Shown here piece after piece: positions 12,451-23,116 of a stretch of DNA of 55,293 nucleotides. Within the stretch, counting starts at the first letter, position 1; every line of letters begins with the position of its first letter. Under the pieces are notes generated by a model, which did not search any database, was not told where the DNA came from, and saw only the letters and a list, made by a program, of their open reading frames with translations. This DNA comes from Conidiobolus incongruus B7586 (lineage: Eukaryota > Entomophthoromycota > Entomophthoromycetes > Entomophthorales > Conidiobolaceae), in assembly GCA_000697335.1 (NCBI GenBank), contig JNEM01008043.1, forward strand, positions 1 through 55,293, given 5' to 3'. Position numbers and translations under genes: made by a program.

Positions 12451-12579
12451 CCAGTCATTAGTGGGCAATTATAGCAATTTCATCAAATTCAGCCAAAAGC
12501 AATAACCATAATTTTGTTCACTAATTAATTCAATATATCAATTAGATAACATCATTAAATTCTCTCATTGATAAACAAA

Positions 12580-13032
12580 ATGATTCGCACAAGATTAGCT
12601 CAATCCACTCAATCCATCTTACGTAACTTCTCTAGAAACTACAGCATTAAGGTAGTTCACTCCGATTTCGCTCCTGCTGCTATCGGTCCCTACTCCCAAG
12701 GTACCGTTGCCACTGCTAACGGTCTCGTATTCGTATCTGGCCAACTCCCCATCGATGCCAAAACCAACTCTATTCCCTTAACCGTTTCTGAACAAACTCA
12801 CCAATCCCTCACCAACCTTGAACACGTTCTCAAGGCCGCTAACTCCGATTTGACCAAAGTGCTCAAAGTCAACGTCTACTTGAAGGACATGAACGACTTC
12901 CAAGCTATGAACGAAGTCTATGCTAAATTCTTCAAAGAACACCGTCCTGCTAGAGCTGCTGTTGAAGTTGCCAGATTACCTAAGGATGTTTTGGTTGAAA
13001 TTGAATGTACTGCTGTCGCTCCCAAAGAATAA
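12580..13032 (+). CDS. MMF1: Mitochondrial RidA/YjgF/UK114-family enamine deaminase (Mmf1-like)
   Basis: 150 residues, no intron. Residues 1-22 (MIRTRLAQSTQSILRNFSRN) are rich in Arg, Ser and hydroxyl residues without acids, a typical mitochondrial presequence. The RidA fold follows: [36 protein letters not shown], and the family signature [21 protein letters not shown] with the catalytic-pocket Arg. RidA proteins hydrolyse reactive enamine/imine intermediates such as 2-aminoacrylate; yeast Mmf1 does this in mitochondria and supports isoleucine synthesis and mtDNA maintenance. I start at the ATG at 12580, in a CAAAATG context. Codons 12829-12980 are identical in DNA to the neighbouring copy. 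Confidence 0.95.
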   Translation: MIRTRLAQSTQSILRNFSRNYSIKVVHSDFAPAAIGPYSQGTVATANGLVFVSGQLPIDAKTNSIPLTVSEQTHQSLTNLEHVLKAANSDLTKVLKVNVYLKDMNDFQAMNEVYAKFFKEHRPARAAVEVARLPKDVLVEIECTAVAPKE

Positions 13033-13713
13033 TTTCATAATTAAAATTATTATGTTATTATTATTATTATTATTGTCAATTCCATACTATATAACATATT
13101 TAGTGAATTAAAAAGTTAGACTCCTTCATAAAAACATAGTGAAATTATTAAATTTTAATTTAAAAAATTTCCAAAAATAATTAAAGTTTATTTAAGTTAA
13201 TAGTGTTATAATTATTTTTTAAAAATGAAATATATATATATTCATTGACTAATATTTAAAAATTCTATTTAGTTTGATTTGATTTATTTTATAATTCTGA
13301 ATATAATTAATAAATAAATATTAGTCAATACAAAAACCAATATTGGCTTTATTTCAAAAAAAGAATAATTTATAAATATATATTTTCTAGGGACAGAATT
13401 TTGTATATTCACTATATTAATATATCTATAGTGAAGTTATTAATTTTATAACTAGTAAATTAGATAGATTGGTCATTTGTTGATTATATTTAATCTGTGA
13501 ATTTCACATTCATTGTTTTATTGATCTTTAAATAGTGTTACATGGATGACTAAACCAACTGTTAATACAAATATATTTTACAATTATTTTAAATAGATAT
13601 TACAAAACATAATATCCAAAATATATTATTTAATCGTTTAATAAGTTTTTATAATATTTGAATTGAATTATTAAAAGTTTTCTGATTGATCATTAATAAC
13701 TAATATAAAATAG
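13033..13713. other. Spacer between the two RidA genes
   Basis: AT-rich, with a (TTA)n run at about 13055-13073 in the 3' region of copy 1. No gene seen. Confidence 0.6.
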
Positions 13714-13836
13714 CAAAAACCAATAACATGATCTTTATTCAATATGGTCTATTTCCAAGTCATAATCCAAACTCTATTAATGAATTGGGAGAAATCTTTT
13801 ATTACTTAGAATAAGCCACTAATAGCTATTGATATG

Positions 13837-13843
13837 TATAAAA
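13837..13843 (+). promoter_or_regulatory. TATA box of RidA copy 2
   Basis: TATAAAA in the same conserved block as in copy 1 (12444-12450), about 131 bases upstream of the ATG. Confidence 0.6.
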
Positions 13844-13967
13844 CCAGTCATTAGTGGATAATTATAACAACTTCATCAAACCAAAAGCAATAACCATAAT
13901 TTTGTTCATTAGCTAATTCATTGTATTAATCAAATAACGTCATCAAATTCACTTATCAATAAATAAA

Positions 13968-14419
13968 ATGACTCACTCAAGGTAATAAAATAAACTTAAC
14001 GTATCCTACATAACTTTACTAAGTATTAAAGCATTAAGATTGTTCACACTGAATCCGCTCCTGCCGCTATCGGTCCCTACTCCCAAGCTACTGTAGCTGT
14101 TTCTCATGGTCTCATATTCGTATCTGGTCAAATCCCTGTCGATCCCAAAACTGGTAGCATTCCTGAAACTATTATAGAACAAACTCAGCAATCTCTCACC
14201 AACCTTGAACAAGTCCTCAAGGCCGCTAACTCCGATTTGACCAAAGTGCTCAAAGTCAACGTCTACTTGAAGGACATGAACGACTTCCAAGCTATGAACG
14301 AAGTCTATGCTAAATTCTTCAAAGAACACCGTCCTGCTAGAGCTGCTGTTGAAGTTGCCAGATTACCCAAGGATGTCTTGATCGAAATTGAATGTACTGC
14401 AGTTGCTCCTCAGGAATAA
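13968..14419 (+). CDS. HMF1: Cytosolic RidA/YjgF/UK114-family enamine deaminase (Hmf1-like)
   Basis: Two exons are proposed, 13968-13981 and 14032-14419, giving 133 residues that start [20 protein letters not shown]. Without splicing the frame stops after five codons. With splicing it runs unbroken through the whole RidA domain, including [21 protein letters not shown], to TAA. The product lacks the presequence of copy 1, so it should be cytosolic. This mirrors the Hmf1/Mmf1 pair of yeast. The bases 14216-14367 are identical to 12829-12980 of copy 1, a sign of recent gene conversion. If the intron is not spliced, the gene would be a 5'-broken pseudogene; the clean reading phase after splicing argues against that. 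Confidence 0.8.
13982..14031 (+). other. 50-nt intron derived from presequence-coding DNA
   Basis: GTAATA donor after CTCAAG, CTTAAC branch-like site, unusual acceptor TTAAAG. The 71 bases from the ATG to ATTAAG align with the 72 bases at the same place in copy 1, where they are coding. The intron thus corresponds to former presequence codons. The nearer ACTAAG acceptor (14023) would give a stop or the wrong frame. Confidence 0.7.
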
Positions 14420-14968
14420 TTAGGAATTAAAATCAATTTATTTAAAACATTGTATTGTTATCAATATGAGTATTGTATAATTTACTTTGTTGAATTATAT
14501 CTTAAAATTATTGATTCAACAAAGGTATTACTCTAGTTTGACAATTTATTTATTATCACATTCAATTATCAAAATTTTATAAATTTGTAGTTTAATCTAA
14601 TTTTTTATAAAATAATTTATTAATTCTTTTATCTATAATTATGAATGATTATATTTTGTTTTGTAATATAATATTTCTTAAGTTTGGAATATTATTGATA
14701 AATAATATTTTTTTTGATTCGAATTAAAACCAAATATATATTGGGGGATTGTTATTCAATTTTCTTTTTAAAAAATCAAAAATAAATTTTAATTGAAAAA
14801 TGAACAAAGATTGATAATTTTGGATCGAATAAATTAATAACATTGAAATATAATTTTGTTATAAAATTCAAGTTATTATGAAAAAGAAAATTTTTAATTA
14901 TTTAGATTAAAAAATTAAAAGTGAAGTAAACTTGCTTGAAAAAACTAAACATAGTCGGAAATGACTAA
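14420..14968. other. AT-rich spacer
   Basis: 3' region of RidA copy 2 followed by low-complexity sequence. No gene seen. Confidence 0.6.
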
Positions 14969-15039
14969 TGCAATGGCGGGGAATCGAACCCCGGTCTACC
15001 GCGTGGCAGGCGGTAATTATACCACTAAACCACCATTGC
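14969..15039 (-). tRNA. tRNA-Gly(GCC)
   Basis: Read on the minus strand, a 71-base cloverleaf starts at 15039. The acceptor stem GCAATGG pairs with CCATTGC, followed by discriminator A. The D arm contains TTTAGTGGTA, the anticodon GCC lies at plus positions 15005-15007 in a CTGCCAC loop, and the T arm reads GGGGTTCGATTCCCC with perfect pairing. A- and B-box promoters are intact. There is no intron and no encoded CCA. A T-rich stretch lies further downstream on the minus strand, as expected for Pol III termination. Confidence 0.97.
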
Positions 15040-15914
15040 TTATTACACTATTCAATAACTTATAATATTATTTAAACAATTAAATTTCAATCAATTTTTT
15101 ATTTGATTATTTCTTTTTAACATTAATATACAACCCAGATCTTTTGATGTAATAGTTTTCAATCCTTGCATTAATCTTCACTCTTATTCTTTCGATACTT
15201 TTTTATTCTAATTTTTCATTGTTTTTTAATACATTTTATTTAAATTTTTTATTTCATATATAATTTACTATTACATATTAATTTAAATTTTTAAGAAATG
15301 TATAACATAATTTGGCAAACAAATAAAATAATTTTAAATAATACTTTTATCAGTTGCTTTGCAATGATAATGTATCCTAAAATATATTTAAAATTTAATT
15401 ACTTTGTAATATCCTTAAAGTTTTTATATAATAATTTATCCATAAAAATTTAGAAAGTAGTAACACATATAAGGCAACATTTTCAATAGTTTTTCTTGAT
15501 TTAATATCATATTTGAATGCAATAGCTGTTCGAGTATTAACACTAAATTTATATGTTATTAATCTCATTAAATGAATATTGTTTGGGGTAAAATTCAATA
15601 CATATAAAGATTTTAGTGGTATTTAACTGATTGGTTAATTATATCAGCTATTAAGAATATTAATAAATAGCTAATATTCTAGAAAACTATTTCTTATATA
15701 TTTTAGGTTGATTAAATGTGTAAAATATTAATCATGAAGTTATCAATGATATTTAGGAATTAATAGAATTTTGTAAGAAAGGAATGGTAATATTACTAGA
15801 TCACTTATATTGATAACAATGATAAGGTATTATTATAGATATAAAAATATTAATTTCTATAGTGAGTAATATTTAATATGTTAATTACATAATATGATTG
15901 ATTTTTATTAGAAT
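15040..15914. other. AT-rich spacer
   Basis: About 870 bases between the tRNA and the Thi5 stop. A minus-strand open frame at 15395-15598 (67 codons) resembles nothing I recognise and has chance-like composition. No gene supported. Confidence 0.55.
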
Positions 15915-16820
15915 TTAGTTTTGGACAAAGTTGTTAGTATAATTTTGAACGAAAGACTCATCAATAATCTTCAAGTGTTTGCAGTAGTTGGTGACCTTGT
16001 TCCAGTCACGTTCGACATTCATCAAATCTTTGGAGAGGTAGACCATGGAGCGGGTAAAGATCTCTTTGTTGACCTTAGTGTCCATTTCGGGGTTGATCTT
16101 GCAGAGGAGATTATAGGCGTTGGTAGGGTCTTGTTGGATGAAATCGGTGGCACGCTTGACAGCTCTCATGAAGCCAGCAACACGATCGGGATGTTCCTTA
16201 ATGAAGTTGTCGTTGGCGATGTAGAGGATGGAACAGAAGCAACAGCATCCCAAGTTGGCCAATTCATCGATACGAAGCATGTGGACGCCCTTGTAGGTTT
16301 GTTCCAATTCGACCATTTGGACGTTTTCCAAACCGACACCAGCGTCGATGGTACCATCCTTAATGGCTTGGGTGACGTTCATACCAACACGAATGGCTTC
16401 GTAGTCGGTGGGAGCTAATCCATTACGCTCCATCAATTCGTCTAAGATCAACTTACCGAAGTGACCAACGTAACCGATGCGCTTACCCTTGAAAGCGGCA
16501 ACATCTTTCCATTCTTCGTGGTTTGTGGATTCGTCACTGACGTAAATGACACCGGTGAAAGGTTCATCTAACAAAGTACCAATTGAGGAGACGGGGTACT
16601 TGGTGGAGGCAGCAATGGTGTGGATCATAGCCTTGAAACCCATGTCAATACGACCAGATCCAATCAAATGGGTTACGTCACTAGGGTCGGTGGGTTCCAA
16701 AATCATAACGTTGAGATTTTCATCCTTGAAATAGTTGAGGTGTTTAGCAATTAACACAGGAGCGTGGTAAGGCAAAGCCTTCCAGTTGAATAAGAAACTA
16801 ATTGAGTTGTCGACAGTCAT
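15915..16820 (-). CDS. THI5: 4-amino-5-hydroxymethyl-2-methylpyrimidine phosphate synthase (Thi5/NMT1 family)
   Basis: 301 residues, intronless, ending at TAA. The family features are all present: substrate/PLP lysine and histidine in GFKAMIHT (Lys63, His67), the LLDEPFTGVIYV segment, GKRIGYVGHFGK, GMNVTQAI, and the iron-binding CCCFC at 192-196. Thi5 makes the pyrimidine half of thiamine from PLP and its own active-site histidine, a suicide reaction needing iron. I chose the ATG at 16820 (MTVDNSISFLFNW) because homologues begin here; the open frame extends further upstream but that part has no family similarity. The protein ends right after the FVQNYTN segment and lacks the ~35-residue C-terminal tail of yeast Thi5. 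No TPP riboswitch was recognised upstream. GC content is well above the surroundings. Confidence 0.95.
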   Translation of the reverse strand: MTVDNSISFLFNWKALPYHAPVLIAKHLNYFKDENLNVMILEPTDPSDVTHLIGSGRIDMGFKAMIHTIAASTKYPVSSIGTLLDEPFTGVIYVSDESTNHEEWKDVAAFKGKRIGYVGHFGKLILDELMERNGLAPTDYEAIRVGMNVTQAIKDGTIDAGVGLENVQMVELEQTYKGVHMLRIDELANLGCCCFCSILYIANDNFIKEHPDRVAGFMRAVKRATDFIQQDPTNAYNLLCKINPEMDTKVNKEIFTRSMVYLSKDLMNVERDWNKVTNYCKHLKIIDESFVQNYTNNFVQN

Positions 16821-17683
16821 GGTTATGCTTACTTGTTCGATAGATGGCTTTGATATCGTAGTATTATCAATTGGTGCCACAGCGCTCTGTTTTATAGTGA
16901 TTAGGTATTTTTTGACCAATTTAGTAACTATCAAATATTGAATGCTTAGCCAACCATCTTGCAGAAAGCTTATCAATAATTGCTATAAATTGATAAAATT
17001 CTATAAATGTCTTAATGAATTGAATACATTATCCAATCAATGGCAATATCATGGGCAATTAAGTTAGATGTAGTACTAATTAAATCACCAGCTTGAGTTC
17101 TATATATCGGCTAAAATTGCAAACACCAATATTTGGCAAATATTTTGGTATGAGTAATGTGATCTGTATGAGTCATACTCCGCTTGAATTTTGGTTGTCA
17201 ATGATCTTCAATAGGCTAAATTACAACACTTGTCAATGTTAGAGATTCTAATATGCTATGATAACCTGTTTTTCAATTATTGAAATTTGATCACTGAAAC
17301 TAAAAATCGATTTTTTCATCATACTAGGTTTGTTGAAATATGTATCCTAAATAAGGGAATTTATTAGAACATATTGGAATCCCTAATCTAACATATTGGA
17401 AAACTTGATGACAGGGTGTAGCGTGATTCCAAATGCTTGGAAACTATTTCGAACTTTAAAATCTACCCTCGTGGGCTCGGAAAGCACTTTGATTGGAGGA
17501 ATATATAATCAGATCAATTTTCGAAGATCAATTAAATTAATTGAAAATTGGTAGATTGATAAATTGAGACATATTTCAAATAGATTTATGAATTTCCCAA
17601 TATTGAACAATATATATCCTTAAATTGGATGTGATACAAATTGATTACACGTACCAATAGAAATAAATAAATTGGATTTTATT
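16821..17683. other. Promoter region of Thi5 and 3' region of the Ca pump gene
   Basis: 860 bases without a gene. A 13-base near-palindrome GTATGAGTCATAC at 17167-17179 contains a perfect TGAGTCA core, the site bound by Gcn4/AP-1 type bZIP proteins. It is about 350 bases upstream of the Thi5 ATG. Its use is inference. Confidence 0.4.
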
Positions 17684-20600
17684 TTATACTTTATGCTCTA
17701 CTAAAATGCGCAGTTCACTTAATTCAGTATCTTCTTCCTTATCATTAGGTTGATAAATGGTGGAGTGAGTTGATAATCCATACCAATTATATTTTAGTAT
17801 ACCATCTACAATGATTAAAATGGAGCTCATTGTGATGAGAAATAGCCAGTCCCGTGTTGAAATAGCTTCAGTCTGGAATACCTTTTGAAGGAAAGGGACA
17901 TAAAGGACAAGAACATGACCAAGTAAACTGGCACTAACACTTGCGTAAAATGACCAATTGTGGGGGAGTGAATGGTATCCTAAAATCTTACTTGGAGACC
18001 TACATATCAAAGCATTAACCATATCCAAGACGACTAGAGCCGTGAATGTCATTGTAGTTGACCTTGAGGTAATAGAGCTATCTGGAGTTCGTGTTTTCAC
18101 AAACACGAAAAATGTTCCAAAGCCCATTAAAGCACCATTAGTGATGACTCGTGTCAATAAAGCGGGTGTTAATAAGGATGCGTTACGTGCTCTAGGTGGT
18201 TGAATTACAATTGCAGGGTCATATGCCTCAACCCCAAGAGATTGAGCAGGAGGTCCATCCATTAAAATATTGATATATAGGATTTGCATTGGGTTCAAAG
18301 GATTTCCCAACTTGAACAATGTAGTAAATAGTACTAACATCAAAGTGGCTAACGATGTAGACAGCTGAAACGTTAGGAAATTTTGAATATTGTTAAAGAT
18401 GCCTCGACCTTCAGCAACTCCACTGACAAGGCCGTGTAGATTATCTTTAACCAGTATGAGTTGAGCAGATTCGCGCGCAACATCAGAGGCACCTGGACCA
18501 CCCATAGCAACACCCAGATCAGAAAGCCTCAAAGCTGGCGTATCGTTAACTCCATCACCCGTCATTGCTACAACATCTCCGCGTGCCTGGAAGGCTGAGA
18601 CAATACGCAATTTGTGGTGTGGTGTTGTTCGCGCAAATATCCATACTCGATCAAGTGCCTCTGCGAGCTCTTCGTCTGACATTCGCTCGAGGTCAGTACC
18701 AATAATACAGTCTTGAGAGACATCATGAACAGGTAGACCAATTTGACGAGCAATAGAGTGCGCAGTGATTGGTGAATCACCTGTAATAATCACAGGTTTG
18801 ATTCCTGATCGCTGCAAATCGAATAAGGTCGACTCAACCTCAGGTCTAGGCGGATCGGAAAGTGCAACAAGGCCAACAAATGTAAGTTGATCGAGTTGAT
18901 CACCTTGAGCGAGCGCGAGAACTCGGAATCCTTGTGATGCCCAGCGGTTATGTACATCCCAAATAGATTTCTCGAAAGAGGGAGTGATGGAAATCTGATT
19001 GTGGTTACTAATATAGTTGGTACATCTAGTCAATGTCGCTTCCAAGCTTCCTTTGAAATAATGGGGATGGCCTGCATATTGAATTGACATCCATTTTGTT
19101 GCTGATGAAAATGGATTAATTATAGTTTTAGTTAATTCCTAAAGCAGTGAATGTTAATATAAGAAATGGTAAATTGAATAGTATTATTTACTCCTCTCAG
19201 ATCTTTGTTTAATACTGTCAAACTCCACTGAAGTAGACCAATATCTGTTGACTGCCCTACCCATCTTTGATCAGAGAATTGGGCATCGTTACATAAGTTC
19301 GCTAAATATATAGTAAGTAATGATGTAGCTATGATCAATTCAAAAATTACCAATAGTCGCCAATTGCTTAATGTTGCTAGATAACTTTGGTGAGCTAGGC
19401 TGAGAGTTTCTTGGAGAATGAATGGGTTCCCCTGAAATATATATCTCATGGACAGAAATTAAATTTTCAGTGATAGTACCTAATCAATGTTTAGTCAATC
19501 TCATATAAAATGAGATTAAAGGAGTTGTTACCCGTCTTATCCAAACATAGCACATTGATACTGCCTAATGTTTCAACAGATGGTAAACTTTTGACAAGTA
19601 CATGATCTTTAGACATCCTCAAGACCCCGAGAGCGAGTGTGACGGTGACAACAATGGGAAGACCTTCTGGGATAGCAGCTACTGCCAAACTTACACCAAT
19701 TGTGACGAGCTCAAACCAATTGGATCCCATTAGAACACCCCATAGGACCAGAAAAGTAATGAGAACTAAAGATGCCTTCGTAAGTTGTTGGCTGAGTTCA
19801 TTCATTGATTCTTGGAGTGGGCTTTTGACTTCCTCGATCTATTGAATGATTGAGTAATATTATTTTAGTATGGTTGTCGTATGGTTTACCTCTTCCAAGC
19901 TGGTTACAATCTTTCCTAATTCAGTATCCTTACCAATACCAATGACAACACCAATACCGTATCCTATACATTTCAAATATCAGCTAAACCTGTTTATCAA
20001 ACATATGCATATCTAATCTAATTGTTACCTGAATGAACCAAACTACCCATAAATCCAATGTTTCTGCGAGAGCTAAGAGCTAAATCATACTCATGGATAG
20101 GCTCCCAGATCTTGTGCACTGGTTCCGATTCTCCGGTAAGATTAGATTCATCGACAAGAAGGTCTTGTGTCTACTTATATTAAATTAAAGTATTATTGGG
20201 CTTTTAAAATAGTATACCTCTATCCATCTCACATCCGCGGGAACACGATCACCTGTGAATACTTTTATAATCTCGCCAGGTAGTAGAAACTTAACAGCAA
20301 CAGTTTCTAATTGACCATTTCTATTAAATTAAATTTGTTGTTATGGATGTGCTATAAGGTAATAATACTAGAATCTTACCTGTAAACTTTACTCATTGGA
20401 TCCTCTAGTTTAGTCAACTTTTGTATACTCTCGTCAGAACGTAGCTCTTGAATAAAGCCAACTAATATAGCGCAGTTGTTAGTTTAAGTATATAAGAAAT
20501 AGAGAAATATTATATCTATATTTTGATAAATTTAATATTATTTACCTGTAAATACTATTAAAATGGCCTACCAAATAAAATTAAATAAATTATAAGGTTG

Positions 20601-20929
20601 AATCAAAATGTTAAAAATTTACTTACCACCAAAATACTAATAGCATCGTCCCATTGACCAAGCAGTCCGGAAATGACTGCAGATCCTAGTAATAGTAGCA
20701 ACATTTGATTATCCATCAAATTATCCAATATTTTCTGTAATAGCCCAGGTTTGGGTTTACCCTCAAGGACATTAAAACCATATACCTCGCGGATTTTTAT
20801 GAAATCTGTTGCCGAATAGCCAGGCGGGTTGTTTAAGATTGCAGTCCTGTCTTTTGAAGAGTTAGGATGATAATGATTTATGATGTCTTCGACGTTGGCA
20901 TAGTAGGCGGGTAGATTAAAATTTTGCAT
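17684..20929 (-). CDS. PMR1: Golgi-type P-type Ca2+/Mn2+-ATPase (Pmr1/SPCA)
   Basis: Ten exons (20627-20929, 20546-20567, 20380-20461, 20218-20320, 20029-20170, 19890-19963, 19532-19838, 19351-19479, 19192-19301, 17684-19138) join in phase to 908 residues (yeast Pmr1 950). Motifs in order: VGFIQELRS in M2, the GDRVPADVR loop, LTGESEP, AAIPEGLP in M4 (299-303), phosphorylation site DKTGT with Asp342 (its codons span intron 7), KGS nucleotide loop, MTGDGVNDTPAL hinge, and NILMDGPPAQSLG in M6. The M6 Asn/Asp and the following Gln are those that give Pmr1 its Ca/Mn site and Mn selectivity. A single M4/M6 ion site and overall length fit SPCA rather than SERCA or PMCA. It pumps Ca and Mn into the Golgi. 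Exon 2 is only 22 nt. Confidence 0.93.
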
Positions 20930-21629
20930 GATTAATTAGAGGATAGATAAAATATCCTTTCAAAATTATTTGTATTATTATAACCAAAATGCTACAAGAT
21001 ATTAATTATTAAATTATATTGATTGTTATGTTAATATTCAATATGTTGATTCATTCTAGGTTATATATTTTTATTTAGAGTTAATTAATCATTTAATTTA
21101 TGAATTCAATTAATTATGGGAAGTCACATAAATTAACTTGAACTAAACAAATTATTGTTATTTGGAATATCTTGAGTATAGACCAATAACCTATGCCAAT
21201 TTTAAATATAACCATTACAAATATATTTTTTAAAATTGTCAATATTCTTAAAAATTGGTTTTCTTAAGTATTTTAATATCTGATATAACAGTATTATAAT
21301 ATAATAGGATAGAGTAAGATGTTTCATATGTTGAGATGTGTAACAATATTTTCACACATATTTGCACAAATCATTTCAATTTACTCAGACACATTGATCT
21401 TAAAAATCAAATATATTAAATCAAATTTGATTCAACTTGCAAACAATTGTGATAGAGCTAAATAGAAATATTTAAATATATGGTTAATTTGGTGTATTTT
21501 TATTGGATTATATCTATTAAATCATATGATTTATTGTGCAAAATAGCTCGAATCTCGGTGCATTCTTGTTCTCAATGAAATTCTACTTGCTACAAGATAT
21601 CAATAAACCAGATGAATAAAATTGTAAAA
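20930..21629. other. Spacer between Pmr1 and the RING gene
   Basis: AT-rich; holds the Pmr1 promoter and the 3' end of the RING gene. No gene seen. Confidence 0.6.
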
Positions 21630-23116
21630 TTAAATATTACGTGCTCGACTAGCTCTGGATTCAAATTGCGAATGAGCAAGTGATTTTCTTGAATCATCAA
21701 TTGTTTCACTATTTATATTTAATTTCGATCCAATGCTTGTTGGGATTTCACTAATATTAAAGTTAATTACAACTAAAATTATATAATTCGATATTAATTA
21801 CTCTATTTCATTATGATCGAACAGGTTATGAGTCTCCAATGATTTATCAATATCTGAATTGATAATATTGTTCAACTCATTTTTTCTATAATTAGAATGA
21901 AGTCCCTTAGAATTCCCAGAAAAATCTTCATTGACAGTATAATTCAACCCTTTTGATTCGGATATAGGTGTATATCCTGAAATAGTTAGATTAGGGTTGA
22001 AATAATGTTGTTTTCTATATTTTAATTATAAAAAATTGTATTATTATATTTATATATTTGGCTTACATTGTCACCGGATCAAATCTAGGAATGGGATTAA
22101 ATTGATTATATTGTTGGTTTTGTAATGCTTTAATATTATCAGGAAAGTCCTGATATTTACTATTTGAGTTATTTTCTCGGATACTATATGGAGATATATT
22201 ATTCAAATTATTAGAGTAAAGATTATTCTCTCTTAAGTCTGAAGAATTCATGAATTTGGTCGAGTCTTTAAATGTTTCTTGATCTTGATATTTTATATTT
22301 TCATTAGGAGTCTCTTGATAGATGTTTGGGGTTTGTCTATTATTCATACTATTATTGTGACTTTCAACTCTAAATTATATTGTTCATTGATAATTCAAAT
22401 ATTGGGAACAAGATAATTACTTTTTATGTGTCATTTCTTGAATGGGTGGACTTTTTTTATTTTTCAATATATTTTCTTTCAATGCTTTATTATCTCGCTC
22501 CAAATTTTCAATTTTTCTAATTAAAATCAATTACTTGAAAAAATTTGAAATGAAAAATCCTTACTCCTTCAGTTGTTTATTCATTTCTATATGTTCTTTT
22601 GCTTTGAGGATTATCTTTCTTTGATATATAGTTTTCTCTTTGAGTGATTTGATTAAAGATATAGCATTATTTAACTGATACTATACTAATTGTTTTATTA
22701 CGTCAAATAGTTGATATTCAAAAACTTACTTGGTAAACTTCAATATAATTTGCTAACATTTCTGAAGAGGAGTTCAGAAACGGTACTTGGCTTAAATCAT
22801 ACTAAAATGAATTTAATTCAATAGTATAACTTGAAATTTTAGTTATTTTATACATTCGTTGCATTTGAATAGCTGGTATATTTTACCATCACTTCACATT
22901 TATTACATTCGCATTCATTATCTATTCAAATATAATTGATTTTTGTTAATAAATGTGAACCCAAAGATATATTTTACCAGTTGCAATAATTTTTTTATTA
23001 AAACAAATTTCACAAAATATATGATGACATGACAATATATACCAAATTTCTTCTTTTTCAGTAGGATATCGAAAACAAGAATTGCAATGAAACCAGAATA
23101 TTTCGTTTAGATGCAT
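21630..23116 (-). CDS. Zip3/RNF212/ZHP-3-like RING protein, probable meiotic crossover E3 ligase
   Basis: Eight exons (22978-23116, 22854-22921, 22730-22801, 22565-22680, 22421-22516, 22067-22369, 21802-22014, 21630-21750) join in phase to 375 residues. An N-terminal C3HC4 RING starts at residue 8 with WFHCNSCF (Cys11, Cys14, Cys30, His32, Cys35, Cys38, Cys52, Cys55), as in RNF212 (WVFCNRCF) and ZHP-3. A coiled coil follows (~residues 90-165), then a Ser/Asn-rich tail ending SQFESRASRARNI. This order, with the RING at the very N-terminus, is diagnostic for the Zip3 family. Those proteins stabilise crossover sites through SUMO or ubiquitin ligation during meiosis. The intron 6 acceptor (22015-22016) was chosen because the nearer TTTCAG gives a stop. 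The gene is divergent from XPB copy 1. Confidence 0.75.

Larger units (their letters stand above)
12322..13032 (+). repeat. Tandem duplication unit 1 (promoter plus RidA gene)
   Basis: This unit aligns with 13714-14419 from about 260 bases upstream of the ATG through the stop codon. Shared promoter blocks include ATTGGGAGAAATCTTTTATT, GCTATTGATATGTATAAAAC and GCAATAACCATAATTTTGTT. The two genes therefore arose from a segmental tandem duplication that carried the promoter. Confidence 0.9.
13714..14419 (+). repeat. Tandem duplication unit 2 (promoter plus RidA gene)
   Basis: Partner of 12322-13032. Promoter and coding parts align along their length. The presequence region is the most diverged coding part, while the 3' half of the gene is nearly unchanged. 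Confidence 0.9.

Noticed and set aside
16821-16976. In-frame N-terminal extension of Thi5 by 52 codons
   Set aside because: The extra sequence has no similarity to the family, composition drops to intergenic level, and homologues begin at the ATG at 16820.
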